DNA of 64,000 nucleotides. It comes from Labrys wisconsinensis. Lineage in GTDB: Bacteria > Pseudomonadota > Alphaproteobacteria > Rhizobiales > Labraceae. Under the pieces are notes generated by a model. The model worked only from the letters and a program-made list of their open reading frames with translations, was not told the DNA's origin and made no database searches. The DNA lies in the NCBI RefSeq assembly GCF_030814995.1, contig NZ_JAUSVX010000002.1, positions 372,001 through 436,000 on the forward strand. The letters are read 5' to 3'. Below are positions 43,569 through 52,812 of this stretch, one piece after another. Numbering within the stretch: the first letter of the stretch is position 1; the number at the start of each line of letters is the position of its first letter. The translations under genes and the position numbers were made by a program.

Positions 43569-44576
43569 ATGAGGACAAGACGTGAAACCCTCGCCCTGAT
43601 GGGCGGTGCCGTGCTCGCCGGCTCCGCTCTGGGGGCGCCGGCTCTGGCCAAGGACTCCGGCTTCAAGCTGATGATGACGCCGAAATGGACCGGCTTTCCG
43701 TATTTCGAGGCCGCGGCCAAGGGCGGCAAGGCGGCGGCAGACGAGCTCGGCGACAGCTTCGTCTATGCCGGCGCCGACCATGCCGACGTCTCCCTGCAGG
43801 TGGAGACGCTGGAGAACTTCCTGACCCAGAAGCCGGACGGCATCATCCTCGCCGCCATCGACCTCAACGCGGTCGCGCCGGTGCTCAAGCAGGCACGCAA
43901 GCGCGGCATCACCGTCACCACCTTCGACGCCGACGCGGCGCAGGACGCCCGCGACATGTTCGTCAACCAGCTCTCCTACGAGCAGGCAGCCCGCACCATG
44001 CTCGACTGCGCGCTGATGGACGCGCCGGCGGGCGGCGAGATCGCCTTCATCGCGGCCTCGCCGACCTCGCCGAACCACACCGCGCACATGAAGATCATGA
44101 CGCAGCTGACGCTGAGCGAGGACAAGTACAAGGTCTTCAAGGTGGTCGACACCCAGTATGCCGGCGACGACGACGCCAAGAGCTACGACGTCGCCAACAA
44201 CCTGATCCAGGCCCACCCCAACCTCAAGGTGATCATCTCGTCCTCGGCGGTCAGCGCGCCGGCGGCGGCCCGCGCCATCGTCGCCGGCGGCCATGCCGGC
44301 AAGGTGTTCGCGACCGGCTTCGCCCTGCCCGCCGCGATCAAGAGCTATCTCGACGACGGCTCGGAGAAGGCCTTCGCCCTGTGGAACCCCTACGAGCTCG
44401 GCTATGTCGCGACTTATGCGACCCACCTCAAGCTCGCCGGCAAGCTCGAGATCAAGCCGGGCGCCACGTTCGAGGCGGGCAAGGCCGGCAGCTACACGGT
44501 CGGGGAGAATGGCGAGATCGTCTACGGCAAGCCGATGATCTTCACCAAGGAGACGGTGGACAAGGCCGGGTTCTGA
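43569..44576 (+). CDS. Periplasmic sugar-binding protein, LsrB/RhaS type
   Basis: This 335-residue type I binding protein has an N-terminal twin-arginine-like export signal (TRRETLALMGGAVLAGSALG). The mature part reads KLMMTPKWTGFPYFEAAAKG, DGIILAAIDLNAVAPVLKQA, TTFDADAAQDARDMFVNQ and ends PMIFTKETVDKAGF, closest to LsrB (AI-2) and RhaS (rhamnose). A Lys near the start and Asp in TFDAD are shared with LsrB, but the Asp-Gln pair that LsrB uses for AI-2 is not obvious, so the ligand is uncertain. It is the fourth gene of the operon. Confidence 0.88.
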   Translation: MRTRRETLALMGGAVLAGSALGAPALAKDSGFKLMMTPKWTGFPYFEAAAKGGKAAADELGDSFVYAGADHADVSLQVETLENFLTQKPDGIILAAIDLNAVAPVLKQARKRGITVTTFDADAAQDARDMFVNQLSYEQAARTMLDCALMDAPAGGEIAFIAASPTSPNHTAHMKIMTQLTLSEDKYKVFKVVDTQYAGDDDAKSYDVANNLIQAHPNLKVIISSSAVSAPAAARAIVAGGHAGKVFATGFALPAAIKSYLDDGSEKAFALWNPYELGYVATYATHLKLAGKLEIKPGATFEAGKAGSYTVGENGEIVYGKPMIFTKETVDKAGF

Positions 44577-44674
44577 TCCCGGGCGTCCACGCCCCGCCTA
44601 GCCTCGTCTCGTCCGGCCGCCGCCCGCGGCCGGGCCGGGCAGCTTATTCCCTGACGTCAGACAAGGACATCGCC

Positions 44675-44986
44675 ATGGCCACGCCGCGCTGCACCCTCAC
44701 CGCCACGCTCCATGCCCGGCCGGAAAAGCGGGACGAGCTCGTCAAGCTCCTGTCGAGCTTCGTCGACCGCTCCCGCGCCGAGCCCGGCTGCATCGACTAC
44801 CACTTCCACGTCAGCGACGAGGATCCCAACGTCTTCTATTTCTACGAGAACTGGACCACGCGCGCCGATCTCGACGTGCATCTGCAGCTGCCCTACCAGC
44901 GCGAATGGTTCGGGCGGCACAAGGAGTTCCTGACCCGGGACGCCGAGCTCAGGTTCTTCACCATGCTCAGCGCCTACGACAAGTGA
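44675..44986 (+). CDS. ABM-domain protein (LsrG/YgiN-like)
   Basis: This 103-residue protein has an antibiotic biosynthesis monooxygenase fold: CTLTATLHARPEKRDELVKL, EPGCIDYHFHVSDEDPNVFYFYENW and YQREWFGRHKEFL. LsrG of the AI-2 pathway and quinol monooxygenase YgiN share it. Its position right after an LsrB/RhaS-like transporter makes a role in processing the imported compound likely, but no kinase (LsrK) or thiolase (LsrF) is present. Confidence 0.85.
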   Translation: MATPRCTLTATLHARPEKRDELVKLLSSFVDRSRAEPGCIDYHFHVSDEDPNVFYFYENWTTRADLDVHLQLPYQREWFGRHKEFLTRDAELRFFTMLSAYDK

Positions 44987-45016
44987 GCCGGCCGCTGCGA
45001 GCAGGGAGGAGAGACG

Positions 45017-45553
45017 ATGACGAACGAGGAGCTGCGCGCCCTCAATGCCGGGCGCCGAATCTACCAGATCGCCTGGGTCACACGCGACCTGGAGCGAAGC
45101 CTGAAGACCTGGGTGGAAACGCTGAAGGTCGGGCCCTGGAAGGTGTTCGCCTTCACCGACGAGACGGTGAAGAACCTGAAGGTCGGCGGTAAGGTGGTGA
45201 CCGAGCCGTTCAAGTTCCTGATCGCCATCTCCTGGATGGGCGAGACCGAGCTGGAGCTGATCCAGCCGGTGTACGGGCCGACGATCTACGAGCGCTTCAT
45301 CCAGGAGAAGGGCGAAGGCCTGCATCACGTCAAGGAGAAGATCGAGGAGAAGGATTTCGCGCCCGTGCTGGCGGGCTATCGCGAGCAGGGGATCGAGGTG
45401 ACGCAGACCGGCCAGTTCTTCGCCGACTTCCACTTCTATCTCGACACCGAGCCCGGGCTCGACTTCATCTACGAGCTCGGCAACTGCCCGGTGCAGGATC
45501 TGCCGGCGGGAGCCTACACGGTCTATCCCCCGGAAGCGGGGGCCGCTCGGTGA
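45017..45553 (+). CDS. VOC-superfamily protein (glyoxalase/epimerase-like)
   Basis: This 178-residue protein has two beta-alpha-beta-beta-beta units of the VOC fold (YQIAWVTRDLERSLKTWVET, ELELIQPVYGPTIYERFI, EGLHHVKEKI and PGLDFIYELGNC), similar to methylmalonyl-CoA epimerase-like and plant-type isomerases. The ligand pattern (His in HHV, Glu in IYELG) fits a metal-dependent enzyme. It lies 30 bases after the ABM gene on the same strand, so it probably belongs to the same operon. Substrate unknown. Confidence 0.82.
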   Translation: MTNEELRALNAGRRIYQIAWVTRDLERSLKTWVETLKVGPWKVFAFTDETVKNLKVGGKVVTEPFKFLIAISWMGETELELIQPVYGPTIYERFIQEKGEGLHHVKEKIEEKDFAPVLAGYREQGIEVTQTGQFFADFHFYLDTEPGLDFIYELGNCPVQDLPAGAYTVYPPEAGAAR

Positions 45554-45590
45554 GGTGCGAAGATGCGGGGGTGACCATGCCGGGAGGGCG

Positions 45591-45665
45591 TGGCGCGCTC
45601 TAGGGGAATCGAACCCCTCTCTCCACCGTGAAAGGGTGGCGTCCTGACCGATAGACGAAGAGCGC
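45591..45665 (-). tRNA. tRNA-Glu (TTC)
   Basis: The minus strand reads GCGCTCTTCGTCTATCGGTC, an anticodon loop with TTC, the GGTTCGATTCC T-arm and AGAGCGC, then G and an encoded CCA. The acceptor stem pairs fully; 75 nucleotides in all. Confidence 0.97.
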
Positions 45666-45794
45666 GGCGGCGCGGACATATAGAGGGCCGCGGACGGGGC
45701 GGCAAGCGGATTGTGCCGCCGCCGCCGAGAGTTCTGCCGGCCTGTGGATGGATCGGTCCGCCCTGTCGCAAACGGGCGTACGGACCGGTCCGTC

Positions 45795-46235
45795 CTACCA
45801 CACGCCGGTGTTGGCCATGGACAGCCAGGGCTCGGCCGGGGCCTTGGCCTCGCCCTTCTGCAGGATCTCGATGGAGACCAGGTCGGGCGAGCGCACGAAG
45901 GCCATGTGGCCGTCGCGCGGCGGGCGGTTGATGGTGACGCCGGCCTTCATCAGCTGGTCGCAGGTGGCGTAGATGTCGTCGACCTCATAGGCGAGGTGGC
46001 CGAAATTGCGGGCCGAGCCATAGTCCTCGGTGTCCCAGTTGTAGGTGAGCTCGAGCGCCGGGGCCTTGCCCGCGCGGAAGGACTCGACATCTTCCGGCGC
46101 GCAGAGGAAGACCAGGGTGTAGCGTCCCTTCTCGTTGTCGAAGCGGCGGACCTCGACCAGGCCGAAGATGTTGACGTAGAAGTTCAGCGAGGCGTCGAGA
46201 TCGCGCACGCGCACCATGGTATGGAGATATTTCAT
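45795..46235 (-). CDS. Glyoxalase I-like VOC protein
   Basis: This 146-residue protein starts KYLHTMVRVRDLDASLNFYV, the GloA signature with His5, followed by LELTYNWDT, RNFGHLAYEVDDIYATC and LVSIEILQKG, giving Glu, His and Glu as the other metal ligands. It is most like lactoylglutathione lyase, which detoxifies methylglyoxal with glutathione. The ATG at 46235 is chosen by family length; a longer start exists at 46262. It is divergent from a sirtuin gene. Confidence 0.86.
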   Translation of the reverse strand: MKYLHTMVRVRDLDASLNFYVNIFGLVEVRRFDNEKGRYTLVFLCAPEDVESFRAGKAPALELTYNWDTEDYGSARNFGHLAYEVDDIYATCDQLMKAGVTINRPPRDGHMAFVRSPDLVSIEILQKGEAKAPAEPWLSMANTGVW

Positions 46236-46336
46236 GTCGATGGGCCTCTTGACGATGGGCACGATGCCGGTCGCGCCGCCGGGGGAGGGCCGCGGACGGC
46301 GTCCGGCCCGCCCACGCCGGCGCCGGGCGTGACAAT

Positions 46337-47101
46337 ATGGTTTTCGACGACGATCTCAAGCAGGGTCTGGCCGCCTTCGCGGCCCTCCTGGACGCGTCCG
46401 ACACGGTCGTGCCCTTCACCGGCGCCGGCATCTCCACCGACTCCGGCATCCCCGATTTCCGTTCCCCGGGCGGGCTGTGGACGCGCAACAAGCCCATCCC
46501 CTTCGACGCCTTCCTCGCCAGCGCCGAGGCCCGACGCGAGGCCTGGCAGCGGCGCTTCGCCATGGACACGGCCTTCAACGCCGCCAGGCCGGGGCCGGGC
46601 CACCGCACCATCGCGCGCTGGGTCGCCAGCGGCTTGAGCCCGGCCGTCATCACCCAGAACATCGACAACCTGCACCAGGATTCGGGCGTGGCGACCGAAA
46701 GTGTCGTCGAGGTCCACGGCAACACCACCTACGCCACCTGCCTCAGCTGCGGGCGCCGCCACGAGCTTTCCTGGATCCGGCCGCTGTTCGAGGCGCATGG
46801 CGAGGCGCCGGATTGTCAGGCCTGCGGCGGGCTGCTCAAGACCGCCACCATCTCTTTCGGCCAGGCCATGCCGCAGGAGGCGATGCGGCGGGCAGGCGAG
46901 CTGGCGCGCCGCTGCGACGTCTTCGTCGCCATCGGCTCCTCGCTCGTGGTGCATCCGGCCGCCGGCCTGCCGCTGATCGCCCGGGACAGCGGCGCCTGGC
47001 TGGTGATCATCAACCGCGAGCCGACCCCCTGCGACGAGGCCGCAGATATCGTGCTTCGTGGAGAAATCGGTTCAATTTTGAATGATCGCGCCGATTTGTA
47101 A
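46337..47101 (+). CDS. NAD-dependent protein deacetylase (Sir2/CobB family)
   Basis: This 254-residue sirtuin has GAGISTDSGIPDFRSPGG (29-46), TQNIDNLHQDSG, the catalytic His127 (VEVHGN), two CxxC zinc pairs (CLSC from Cys135, and CQAC), and GSSLVVHPAAGL. Such enzymes remove acetyl or longer acyl groups from lysines using NAD. The presence of both zinc Cys pairs supports an active enzyme. The ATG at 46337 is the only close start. Confidence 0.94.
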   Translation: MVFDDDLKQGLAAFAALLDASDTVVPFTGAGISTDSGIPDFRSPGGLWTRNKPIPFDAFLASAEARREAWQRRFAMDTAFNAARPGPGHRTIARWVASGLSPAVITQNIDNLHQDSGVATESVVEVHGNTTYATCLSCGRRHELSWIRPLFEAHGEAPDCQACGGLLKTATISFGQAMPQEAMRRAGELARRCDVFVAIGSSLVVHPAAGLPLIARDSGAWLVIINREPTPCDEAADIVLRGEIGSILNDRADL

Positions 47102-47246
47102 AATTTCTTGAATACGCTTGAGGTTTTGTTACCGAATTTGCATCCTGCGAGTGTTCGATGGCGTGAAATGATGCTTCCTGCCCGGCGCGGGGATGTTATC
47201 GTAGAGGTAGAGATTCGCGTGGCGCGCTGGCACGAGCGTTGAGTGG

Positions 47247-47846
47247 ATGGCGTTGATGGGTACGAACGATTTCGAGGCGAGGTTCGGACTCGGCCGGGAA
47301 GCCGGCGATCACATCGAGGACCGCCCGGTCGGGCTGGTCGAGATCGCTGGCGCGATCAAGTGGTTCGACGTCGCCAAGGGGTACGGCTTCATCGTCCCCG
47401 ACAATGGCGGCCATGACATCCTGCTCCATGTCAGCGTCCTCAGGCGCGACGGCTATCAGGCCGCCTTCGAGGGTGCGCGCGTGGTGGTCGAGGCGGTGGA
47501 GCGGCCGAAGGGCCTGCAGGTCTTCCGCATCCTGTCGATGGACGAATCGACGGCGATCCATCCGGCGCAGCTGCCGCCGGCCCGCACCCATGTCCAGGTG
47601 ACGCCCTCGGGCGGCTTCGAGCGCACCACCGTGAAGTGGTTCAACCGCCTGCGCGGCTTCGGCTTCGTGTCGCGCGGCGACGGCACGCCCGACATCTTCG
47701 TGCACATGGAGACGCTGCGTCGCTTCGGCATCATGGACCTCAAGCCCGGGCAGATCCTGCTCGTGCGCTTCGGCAACGGGCCGAAGGGGCTGATGGCGGC
47801 GGAGCTGCGGCTTGCGGACGGCCCGACCGGCCCGCAATCCCATTGA
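47247..47846 (+). CDS. Cold-shock protein with two CSD domains
   Basis: This 199-residue protein carries two cold-shock domains: GAIKWFDVAKGYGFIVPD (RNP1 KGYGFI) in the first half and TVKWFNRLRGFGFVSRGDG (RNP1 RGFGFV) with IFVHMETL in the second. Double-CSD proteins are characteristic of alphaproteobacteria and bind single-stranded RNA/DNA. The N-terminal 30 residues are an extension. The 145-base leader is AT-richer than usual, which fits cold-responsive mRNA folding, though I cannot define a thermosensor. Confidence 0.93.
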   Translation: MALMGTNDFEARFGLGREAGDHIEDRPVGLVEIAGAIKWFDVAKGYGFIVPDNGGHDILLHVSVLRRDGYQAAFEGARVVVEAVERPKGLQVFRILSMDESTAIHPAQLPPARTHVQVTPSGGFERTTVKWFNRLRGFGFVSRGDGTPDIFVHMETLRRFGIMDLKPGQILLVRFGNGPKGLMAAELRLADGPTGPQSH

Positions 47847-47860
47847 CCCCGGCACGGGGA

Positions 47861-48328
47861 ATGCGCGCTGGTGCAAGGCTTTGCGCGGCGTTGCTCATGT
47901 TCTTTCTGAGCCTCGGCGCTCTCGATCGGGCCCAGGCCGAGGACGGTGTCTTCGAGCCGCTGACCATCGTCACCAAGACCGGCCGGCACGACTTCCAGGT
48001 CGAGGTGATGCGCACGGACGAGGAGCATGCCCGCGGCATGATGTTCCGCCGCAGCCTGGCGAGCGATCGCGGCATGCTGTTCCAGTTCAAGACCGAGCAG
48101 GAGACCTCGTTCTGGATGCAGAACACCTATGTGCCGCTCGACATGATCTTCATCAAGGCGGACGGGCGCGTGCATCGGGTCGAGGCGAACGCCGAGCCGT
48201 TGTCGACCCAGAGCATCCCGTCCGGGGCGCCGGTGCTGGCGGTGCTCGAGGTGCTGGCCGGCACGGCCAAGCGCCTCGACATCGAGCCGGGCGACAAGGT
48301 CGAGCAGGCGATGTTCGGTCCGCCGTGA
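47861..48328 (+). CDS. DUF192 exported protein
   Basis: This 155-residue protein has a signal peptide (LCAALLMFFLSLGALDRAQA) and a DUF192 domain: FQVEVMRTDEEHARGMMFRR, SDRGMLFQFKTEQETSFWMQ and NTYVPLDMIFIKADG, with SIPSGAPVLAVLEV. Function is unknown. It follows the cold-shock gene by 14 bases and may be cotranscribed. Confidence 0.87.
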   Translation: MRAGARLCAALLMFFLSLGALDRAQAEDGVFEPLTIVTKTGRHDFQVEVMRTDEEHARGMMFRRSLASDRGMLFQFKTEQETSFWMQNTYVPLDMIFIKADGRVHRVEANAEPLSTQSIPSGAPVLAVLEVLAGTAKRLDIEPGDKVEQAMFGPP

Positions 48329-48426
48329 GGCAGGTGGAACGCATCGGCCACATTCCCGCGCGGTCGTGGCGTGAGCCCTTGCTCTCGGAGCGCTCTGCCC
48401 GTACTAGACAGATTGTCTCGACGTGG

Positions 48427-48500
48427 CGGGGTATGGCGCAGCCTGGTAGCGCGGCAGTTTTGGGTACTGCAGGTCGCAGGTTCGAATCCTGCTGCCCCGA
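48427..48500 (+). tRNA. tRNA-Pro (TGG)
   Basis: CGGGGTATGGCGCAGCCTGG, an anticodon loop with TGG, the GGTTCGAATCC T-arm and TGCCCCG, then discriminator A. CCA is not encoded. The cloverleaf pairing is good. Confidence 0.95.
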
Positions 48501-48539
48501 CTAGCAGCGAGCGGGACGTGAGGATTCGGACGGCTGACC

Positions 48540-48845
48540 ATGAGTGCGAAGATCTACAAGCCCGCCCGCACGGCAATGCAATCCGGCTCGGCGAAGACGA
48601 ATCGCTGGCTGCTGGAGTTCGACCCGGAGCAGGCCCGTTCCGTCGAGCCGCTGATGGGCTGGACCAGCTCCGGCGACATGAAGCAGCAGGTGAAGCTCTG
48701 GTTCGACACGAAGGAGGAAGCGGTCGCCTTCGCCACGCGCAGCGGCATCGCCTACCGCGTGTTCGAGCCGAAGGAGGAGACCCCGAAGGTCCTGTCCTAT
48801 TCCGACAACTTCAAGGCGTCGCGCATCGGGCAGTGGACCCACTGA
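48540..48845 (+). CDS. NADH dehydrogenase accessory subunit, NDUFS4/ETC complex I type
   Basis: This 101-residue protein matches the ETC_C1_NDUFA4/NDUFS4 family: KIYKPARTAMQSGSAKT, RWLLEFDPEQARSVEPLMGW, VKLWFDTKEEAVAFATRSGI and SYSDNFKASRIGQWTH at the very end. In mitochondria and alphaproteobacteria it is a supernumerary subunit at the hydrophilic arm of complex I. It lies between two tRNA genes and away from the nuo operon, as is usual. Confidence 0.93.
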   Translation: MSAKIYKPARTAMQSGSAKTNRWLLEFDPEQARSVEPLMGWTSSGDMKQQVKLWFDTKEEAVAFATRSGIAYRVFEPKEETPKVLSYSDNFKASRIGQWTH

Positions 48846-48923
48846 ATCCCCCGCGTCGGCGGCGTCGGCATTGCCTCCGTCTCCTGTTCCGTGGATCGGG
48901 CGCGATCCGATCCACCCGGCCAA

Positions 48924-48997
48924 GGCCCCGTAGCTCAGCTGGATAGAGCGAGCGCCTTCTAAGCGCTAGGTCGCAGGTTCGAGCCCTGCCGGGGTCG
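48924..48997 (+). tRNA. tRNA-Arg (TCT)
   Basis: GGCCCCGTAGCTCAGCTGGA, an anticodon loop with TCT, the GGTTCGAGCCC T-arm and CGGGGTC, then discriminator G. CCA is not encoded. Acceptor pairing is complete with one G-T pair. Confidence 0.93.
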
Positions 48998-49174
48998 CCG
49001 TCGCGGCATCAGGCGGCGGGCGTGGCGTGCAATGCAGTGTTGACCGCGGCCATGCGCGGCTTTCGTTCCGTATCCGTCCATGACATTCTGGATGCGGGGT
49101 TTCGCTCCCGCTCCGGGGGCATCGCAATGGGTGGGGCCGGGGCAGGGCCGATCGAATGGGGGAGATGAGACGAC

Positions 49175-49372
49175 TTGCACGATAAATTGATCGCTCTCCG
49201 GGAGCGTCTCGTGGAGGCCCAGCACAAGCTGCTGGCCCAGGCCGCCGAGGGCGGCATCCTGCCGAGCGACAGCGCCTTGCGCCGGATATCGGACCTGGAG
49301 GGCGCGATCGCCGCGACCGAGGTCATGATCCAGGAGCAGGAGCCGCGGCCGAAGCCGACGCCGTCGCGGTGA
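49175..49372 (+). CDS. Small helical protein of unknown function
   Basis: This 65-residue protein is largely alpha-helical (KLIALRERLVEAQHKLLAQA and SALRRISDLEGAIAATEVMI), likely a short coiled coil, ending in a Pro/Lys-rich tail. I do not recognise a family. Its only in-frame start is TTG at 49175, with GGGGGAG ten bases upstream; its stop overlaps the GTG start of the glycosyltransferase gene, which supports it being translated. Confidence 0.6.
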   Translation: MHDKLIALRERLVEAQHKLLAQAAEGGILPSDSALRRISDLEGAIAATEVMIQEQEPRPKPTPSR

Positions 49373-51093
49373 CCACGTCCGGAGAGACGGTCGGGATCGC
49401 GGCATCCGGCCCGGACTCGGGCTGGTTCGGCCGCGCCTTCGCCCGCATCGCCACATCGAATCGGCTGTCGGCCTTCGTCCTGCTGTTGCTGGCGGCCCTG
49501 GCTTTCGCGCCCGGCTTTGCGACCATGCCGCCGATGGACCGCGACGAGCCGCGCTTTGCGCAAGCCTCCAAGCAGATGCTGGAGACCGGCGACTTCGTCA
49601 GCATCCGCTTCCAGGACGAAGCGCGCCTGAAGAAGCCGGTCGGGATCTACTGGCTGCAGGCCGGGGCGGTGGCCGTCGGCGAGGCGCTCGGCGTGCCCGA
49701 GGCGCGCACCACCATCGCCCTCTACCGCGTGCCCTCGCTGCTGGCCGCCTTCGCGGCGGTGCTGCTGACCTGGTGGACGGCCCTGCCGTTGGTCGGGCGC
49801 CGGGCGGCGCTGCTGGCGGGCCTGGCCATGGCCGCCTCCATCATGCTCGGCGTCGAGGCGCGCCTCGCCAAGACCGATGCCACGCTGCTGGCGACGGTGC
49901 TCGCCATGGCGGGCGCGCTGGCGCGGGTCTACATGGCCGGCCGGCGCGGCGGGCCGGGCGGCGGCACGCCGCTGGCGACGGCGGCGGTGTTCTGGACGGC
50001 GATGGCCGCCTCCATCCTGATCAAGGGGCCGATCGGCCCGATGGTGATCGGCCTGACCATCGCCGGCATCGTGGCGACGACGCGCGACTGGCGCTGGCTC
50101 AAGGACCTGCGCTGGCTCGCCGGGCTCGCCTGGACGCTGGTGCTGGTCTCGCCCTGGTTCGTCGCGATCATGGTCGAGACCGGCGGCAGGTTCCTGCAGC
50201 AGTCGGTCGGCAACGACATGATGGCCAAGGTCGCCGGCGGCCAGGAGTCGCACGGGGCGCCGCCCGGCCTCTATCTCGCGCTGGTCTGGGCGACGTTCTG
50301 GCCGGCCGCTCCCCTGGCGGCCCTGGCGGCGCCCTGGGTCTGGCGCCATCGCCGCGAGCCGCAGGTGCTGTTCCTCCTGAGCTGGCTCGTCCCCAGCTGG
50401 CTGCTGTTCGAGGCGGTGCCGACCAAGCTGCCGCACTATGTGCTGCCGCTCTATCCCGCCCTCGCCATGCTGATCGGCGCGGCCATCGCCGAGGACGGCT
50501 TGGCGCGGGGGCTCTGGGGGCGGCTCGTCGCCCTGCTCGTGCCGGTCCTGGCCCTGGTGGCGCCGGCCGCGGCGCTGATCCTGATCCGCCATTACGAGGG
50601 CGCCATCGCCTGGGCCGTCCTGCCCTTCGGCCTCGCCGCCGTCGCGGCCGCGGTCCTCGCCTGGCTGCTGCTCGGACGCGGGCGCGCCGCCGAGGGCCTG
50701 GCCCTGTCCGCCGTCGCGGCTGTCCTGGTCTATTGGGGCGTGTACTGGGCCGGCATGCCGGCGCTGCCCACCCTCTGGCCGAGCCCGCGCCTGGCGGCGG
50801 CGGCGAAGACGCTGGACTGCGCCGATCCCGCCTTCGCCAGCGCCGGCTTCCGCGAGCCGAGCCTGGTGTTCCTGGTGGGCACCGCTCTCGCCATGCCCGA
50901 CGGCGCCGGCGCGGCCGACTTCCTCGGCGCCGGGGGCTGCCGCATGGCCTTCGTCGAGAAACGCCAGGAGGTCGCCTTCCTGGCCGAGGCCACCGCCCGT
51001 GGCGCCAAGGTGGCGCTGACCGGCCGGATCACCGGCCTCAACATCAATGGCGGTCGCGAGCTCGACATCGGCGTCTTCCGCGCGGCGCCGTGA
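49369..51093 (+). CDS. GT39/ArnT-like membrane glycosyltransferase
   Basis: This 574-residue integral membrane protein has the GT-C hallmarks of the PMT/ArnT family: MPPMDRDEPRFAQASKQML with the catalytic acidic residues near 57-60, RLKKPVGIYWLQ, SILIKGPIGPMVIGLTIAG, and KLPHYVLPLYPALAMLIGAA, spread over about 11-13 hydrophobic segments, then a small C-terminal periplasmic domain. Such enzymes transfer a sugar from a polyprenyl carrier to lipid A or another envelope acceptor. The start is GTG at 49369. Confidence 0.9.
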   Translation: MTTSGETVGIAASGPDSGWFGRAFARIATSNRLSAFVLLLLAALAFAPGFATMPPMDRDEPRFAQASKQMLETGDFVSIRFQDEARLKKPVGIYWLQAGAVAVGEALGVPEARTTIALYRVPSLLAAFAAVLLTWWTALPLVGRRAALLAGLAMAASIMLGVEARLAKTDATLLATVLAMAGALARVYMAGRRGGPGGGTPLATAAVFWTAMAASILIKGPIGPMVIGLTIAGIVATTRDWRWLKDLRWLAGLAWTLVLVSPWFVAIMVETGGRFLQQSVGNDMMAKVAGGQESHGAPPGLYLALVWATFWPAAPLAALAAPWVWRHRREPQVLFLLSWLVPSWLLFEAVPTKLPHYVLPLYPALAMLIGAAIAEDGLARGLWGRLVALLVPVLALVAPAAALILIRHYEGAIAWAVLPFGLAAVAAAVLAWLLLGRGRAAEGLALSAVAAVLVYWGVYWAGMPALPTLWPSPRLAAAAKTLDCADPAFASAGFREPSLVFLVGTALAMPDGAGAADFLGAGGCRMAFVEKRQEVAFLAEATARGAKVALTGRITGLNINGGRELDIGVFRAAP

Positions 51094-51097
51094 CGCG

Positions 51098-52360
51098 TCA
51101 GTCCTCGTCCGTGCGGAAGACGATGCCCTTCTGCACCGCATCCTTGCCGAACCTGGCCCGCAGCGCGTCGATGGCTTCCTCGGTCGCGAGCTGGCGGCGG
51201 ACCTGCGAATCCGCCAGGTCGCCGAGGTCGCCGTCGGCGATGTCGGTGAGCTCGGAAACGCCGATGCCGATCAGCCGGTAGCGCGTGCCGTCCGTCTCCT
51301 TGCGCAGGAGGTCGCGCCCGGCTGCGAAGATGCGCGCGGCGAGGCGCGTCGGCTCGTGCAGCGTGCGGGCCCGGGTGCGCAGGCGGAAATCCGCCGATTT
51401 CAGCTTGAGCGTCACGGTCGAGCCGGCGAGGCCGGCCGCCTTCAGCCGGCCCGAGACCCTCTCCGACAGCCGCCACAGCACCGGCATGAGGTCGGCGGCG
51501 GCGGCGAGGTCGTGGTCGAAGGTGGTCTCGGCCGAGACCGACTTGCGATCGCCGTCCGGATCGACCTTGCGCCGGTCGATGCCGAGCGCCAGCTGCGCCA
51601 GGCGCAGGCCCTCCGCGCCGTAGCGGCGCACGAGCTCGCGCTCGCCGGCGCGCTGCAGGTCGGCGATGGTGCGCAGGCCGTCGCGCTCGTAGCGCTCGGC
51701 CCCGGCCTTGCCGATACCCCAGATGAAGGAGACCGGCCGCGGGGCGAGGAAGGCCTTCGCCTCGGCGGGCGAGAGCACGGTGAAGCCGCGCGGCTTCTCC
51801 AGGTCCGAGGCGAGCTTGGCCAGGAACTTGTTGCCGGAAAGGCCGATCGACACGGTGATGCCGATCTCCTGCTCGACCTGGCGGGCGAAGCGCAGCAGCG
51901 TGCGCGCCGGGCTGCCGCCGTGCAGCCGTTCGGTGCCGGTGAGGTCGAGGAAGGCCTCGTCGATGGAGAGCGGCTCGACCAGCGGCGTCATCGCCAGCAT
52001 CATGGCGCGCACCTGCCGGCCGACCTGGACATATTTCTCCATGTTCGGCTTGATCACCACCGCGTCCGGGCAGGCGGCGAGGGCCTTGAACATCGGCATG
52101 GCCGAACGCACGCCATAGGTGCGGGCGATGTAGCAGGCCGTCGACACCACGCCGCGCCGGCGGCCGCCGACGATCACCGGCCTGTCGAGCAGCGAGGGAT
52201 CGTCTCGCTTCTCGACCGCGGCGTAGAACGCGTCGCAATCGACATGGGCGATGGACAGGCCGTCCAGCTCGGCATGCCGGACGATGCGCGGCGAACGGCA
52301 GGCCGGGCAGCGCTCGCCCTCGTCCACGCCGGTCAGGCAGTCACGGCAGATCGCCGCCAT
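51098..52360 (-). CDS. dinB: DNA polymerase IV (DinB) with N-terminal zinc ribbon
   Basis: This 420-residue Y-family polymerase carries [14 protein letters not shown] (Asp41, Asp43), [15 protein letters not shown] with the Asp-Glu pair, [18 protein letters not shown], and GISKFLAK-like [16 protein letters not shown]. Residues 5-21 hold CRDC and CPAC, a small zinc ribbon seen in alphaproteobacterial DinB proteins. The ATG at 52360 (MAAICRDC) is preferred. It performs lesion bypass. It lies 40 bases after the DUF3572 gene on the same strand. Confidence 0.94.
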   Translation of the reverse strand: MAAICRDCLTGVDEGERCPACRSPRIVRHAELDGLSIAHVDCDAFYAAVEKRDDPSLLDRPVIVGGRRRGVVSTACYIARTYGVRSAMPMFKALAACPDAVVIKPNMEKYVQVGRQVRAMMLAMTPLVEPLSIDEAFLDLTGTERLHGGSPARTLLRFARQVEQEIGITVSIGLSGNKFLAKLASDLEKPRGFTVLSPAEAKAFLAPRPVSFIWGIGKAGAERYERDGLRTIADLQRAGERELVRRYGAEGLRLAQLALGIDRRKVDPDGDRKSVSAETTFDHDLAAAADLMPVLWRLSERVSGRLKAAGLAGSTVTLKLKSADFRLRTRARTLHEPTRLAARIFAAGRDLLRKETDGTRYRLIGIGVSELTDIADGDLGDLADSQVRRQLATEEAIDALRARFGKDAVQKGIVFRTDED

Positions 52361-52400
52361 CGGCCCACCTCCGCCGAGCTCTGTCCACGTGGTTGCCGCG

Positions 52401-52709
52401 TCAGGGCGTGTCACGCTCCCACGCACCGGCACCGAGCGCCCGGGCGGCGCGGGCCAGATCCTCCGGACCGAGACCGGCCCCGGTTGCGAAAGCCTGCGCG
52501 ATTCGATCGTCGTCCATGATATGGTGCAGCACGCCGGCCAGGAAGTCCGGCCTGGTGGCGGCAGCGCGGATCTCCCCGGCGGCAAGGCCGGAGAGCGCCA
52601 GGAACCGTTCCAGCCGCTCCGGATCGGCGGCGAGGAAGGCGAGTCCGCGGACGGCGACCTCCTCTGCGAAGGCGCGTGATGCAGGGGGCGTAAGCGGTAT
52701 GTCGCGCAT
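52401..52709 (-). CDS. DUF3572 domain protein
   Basis: This 102-residue protein matches DUF3572: [36 protein letters not shown] and [20 protein letters not shown] are the core. The ATG at 52709 ([17 protein letters not shown]) is chosen by family length. Function is unknown. It is divergent from divK and followed by dinB, the usual Rhizobiales order. Confidence 0.88.
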   Translation of the reverse strand: MRDIPLTPPASRAFAEEVAVRGLAFLAADPERLERFLALSGLAAGEIRAAATRPDFLAGVLHHIMDDDRIAQAFATGAGLGPEDLARAARALGAGAWERDTP

Positions 52710-52812
52710 CAAATTTTCCGTTTGGTAAGAAGTGGGTGCTATTGCTTTTTTCGAGCCCGGAACGGAACTCGGATGGCGTAGCGACCGCCGGCGTTGTGTA
52801 GGACAAGCGGCG

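Noticed and set aside
42330-44576. A single frame joining part of permease 2 and the binding protein
   Set aside because: The first part is an out-of-frame reading through the permease. The binding protein has its own export signal starting at 43569.
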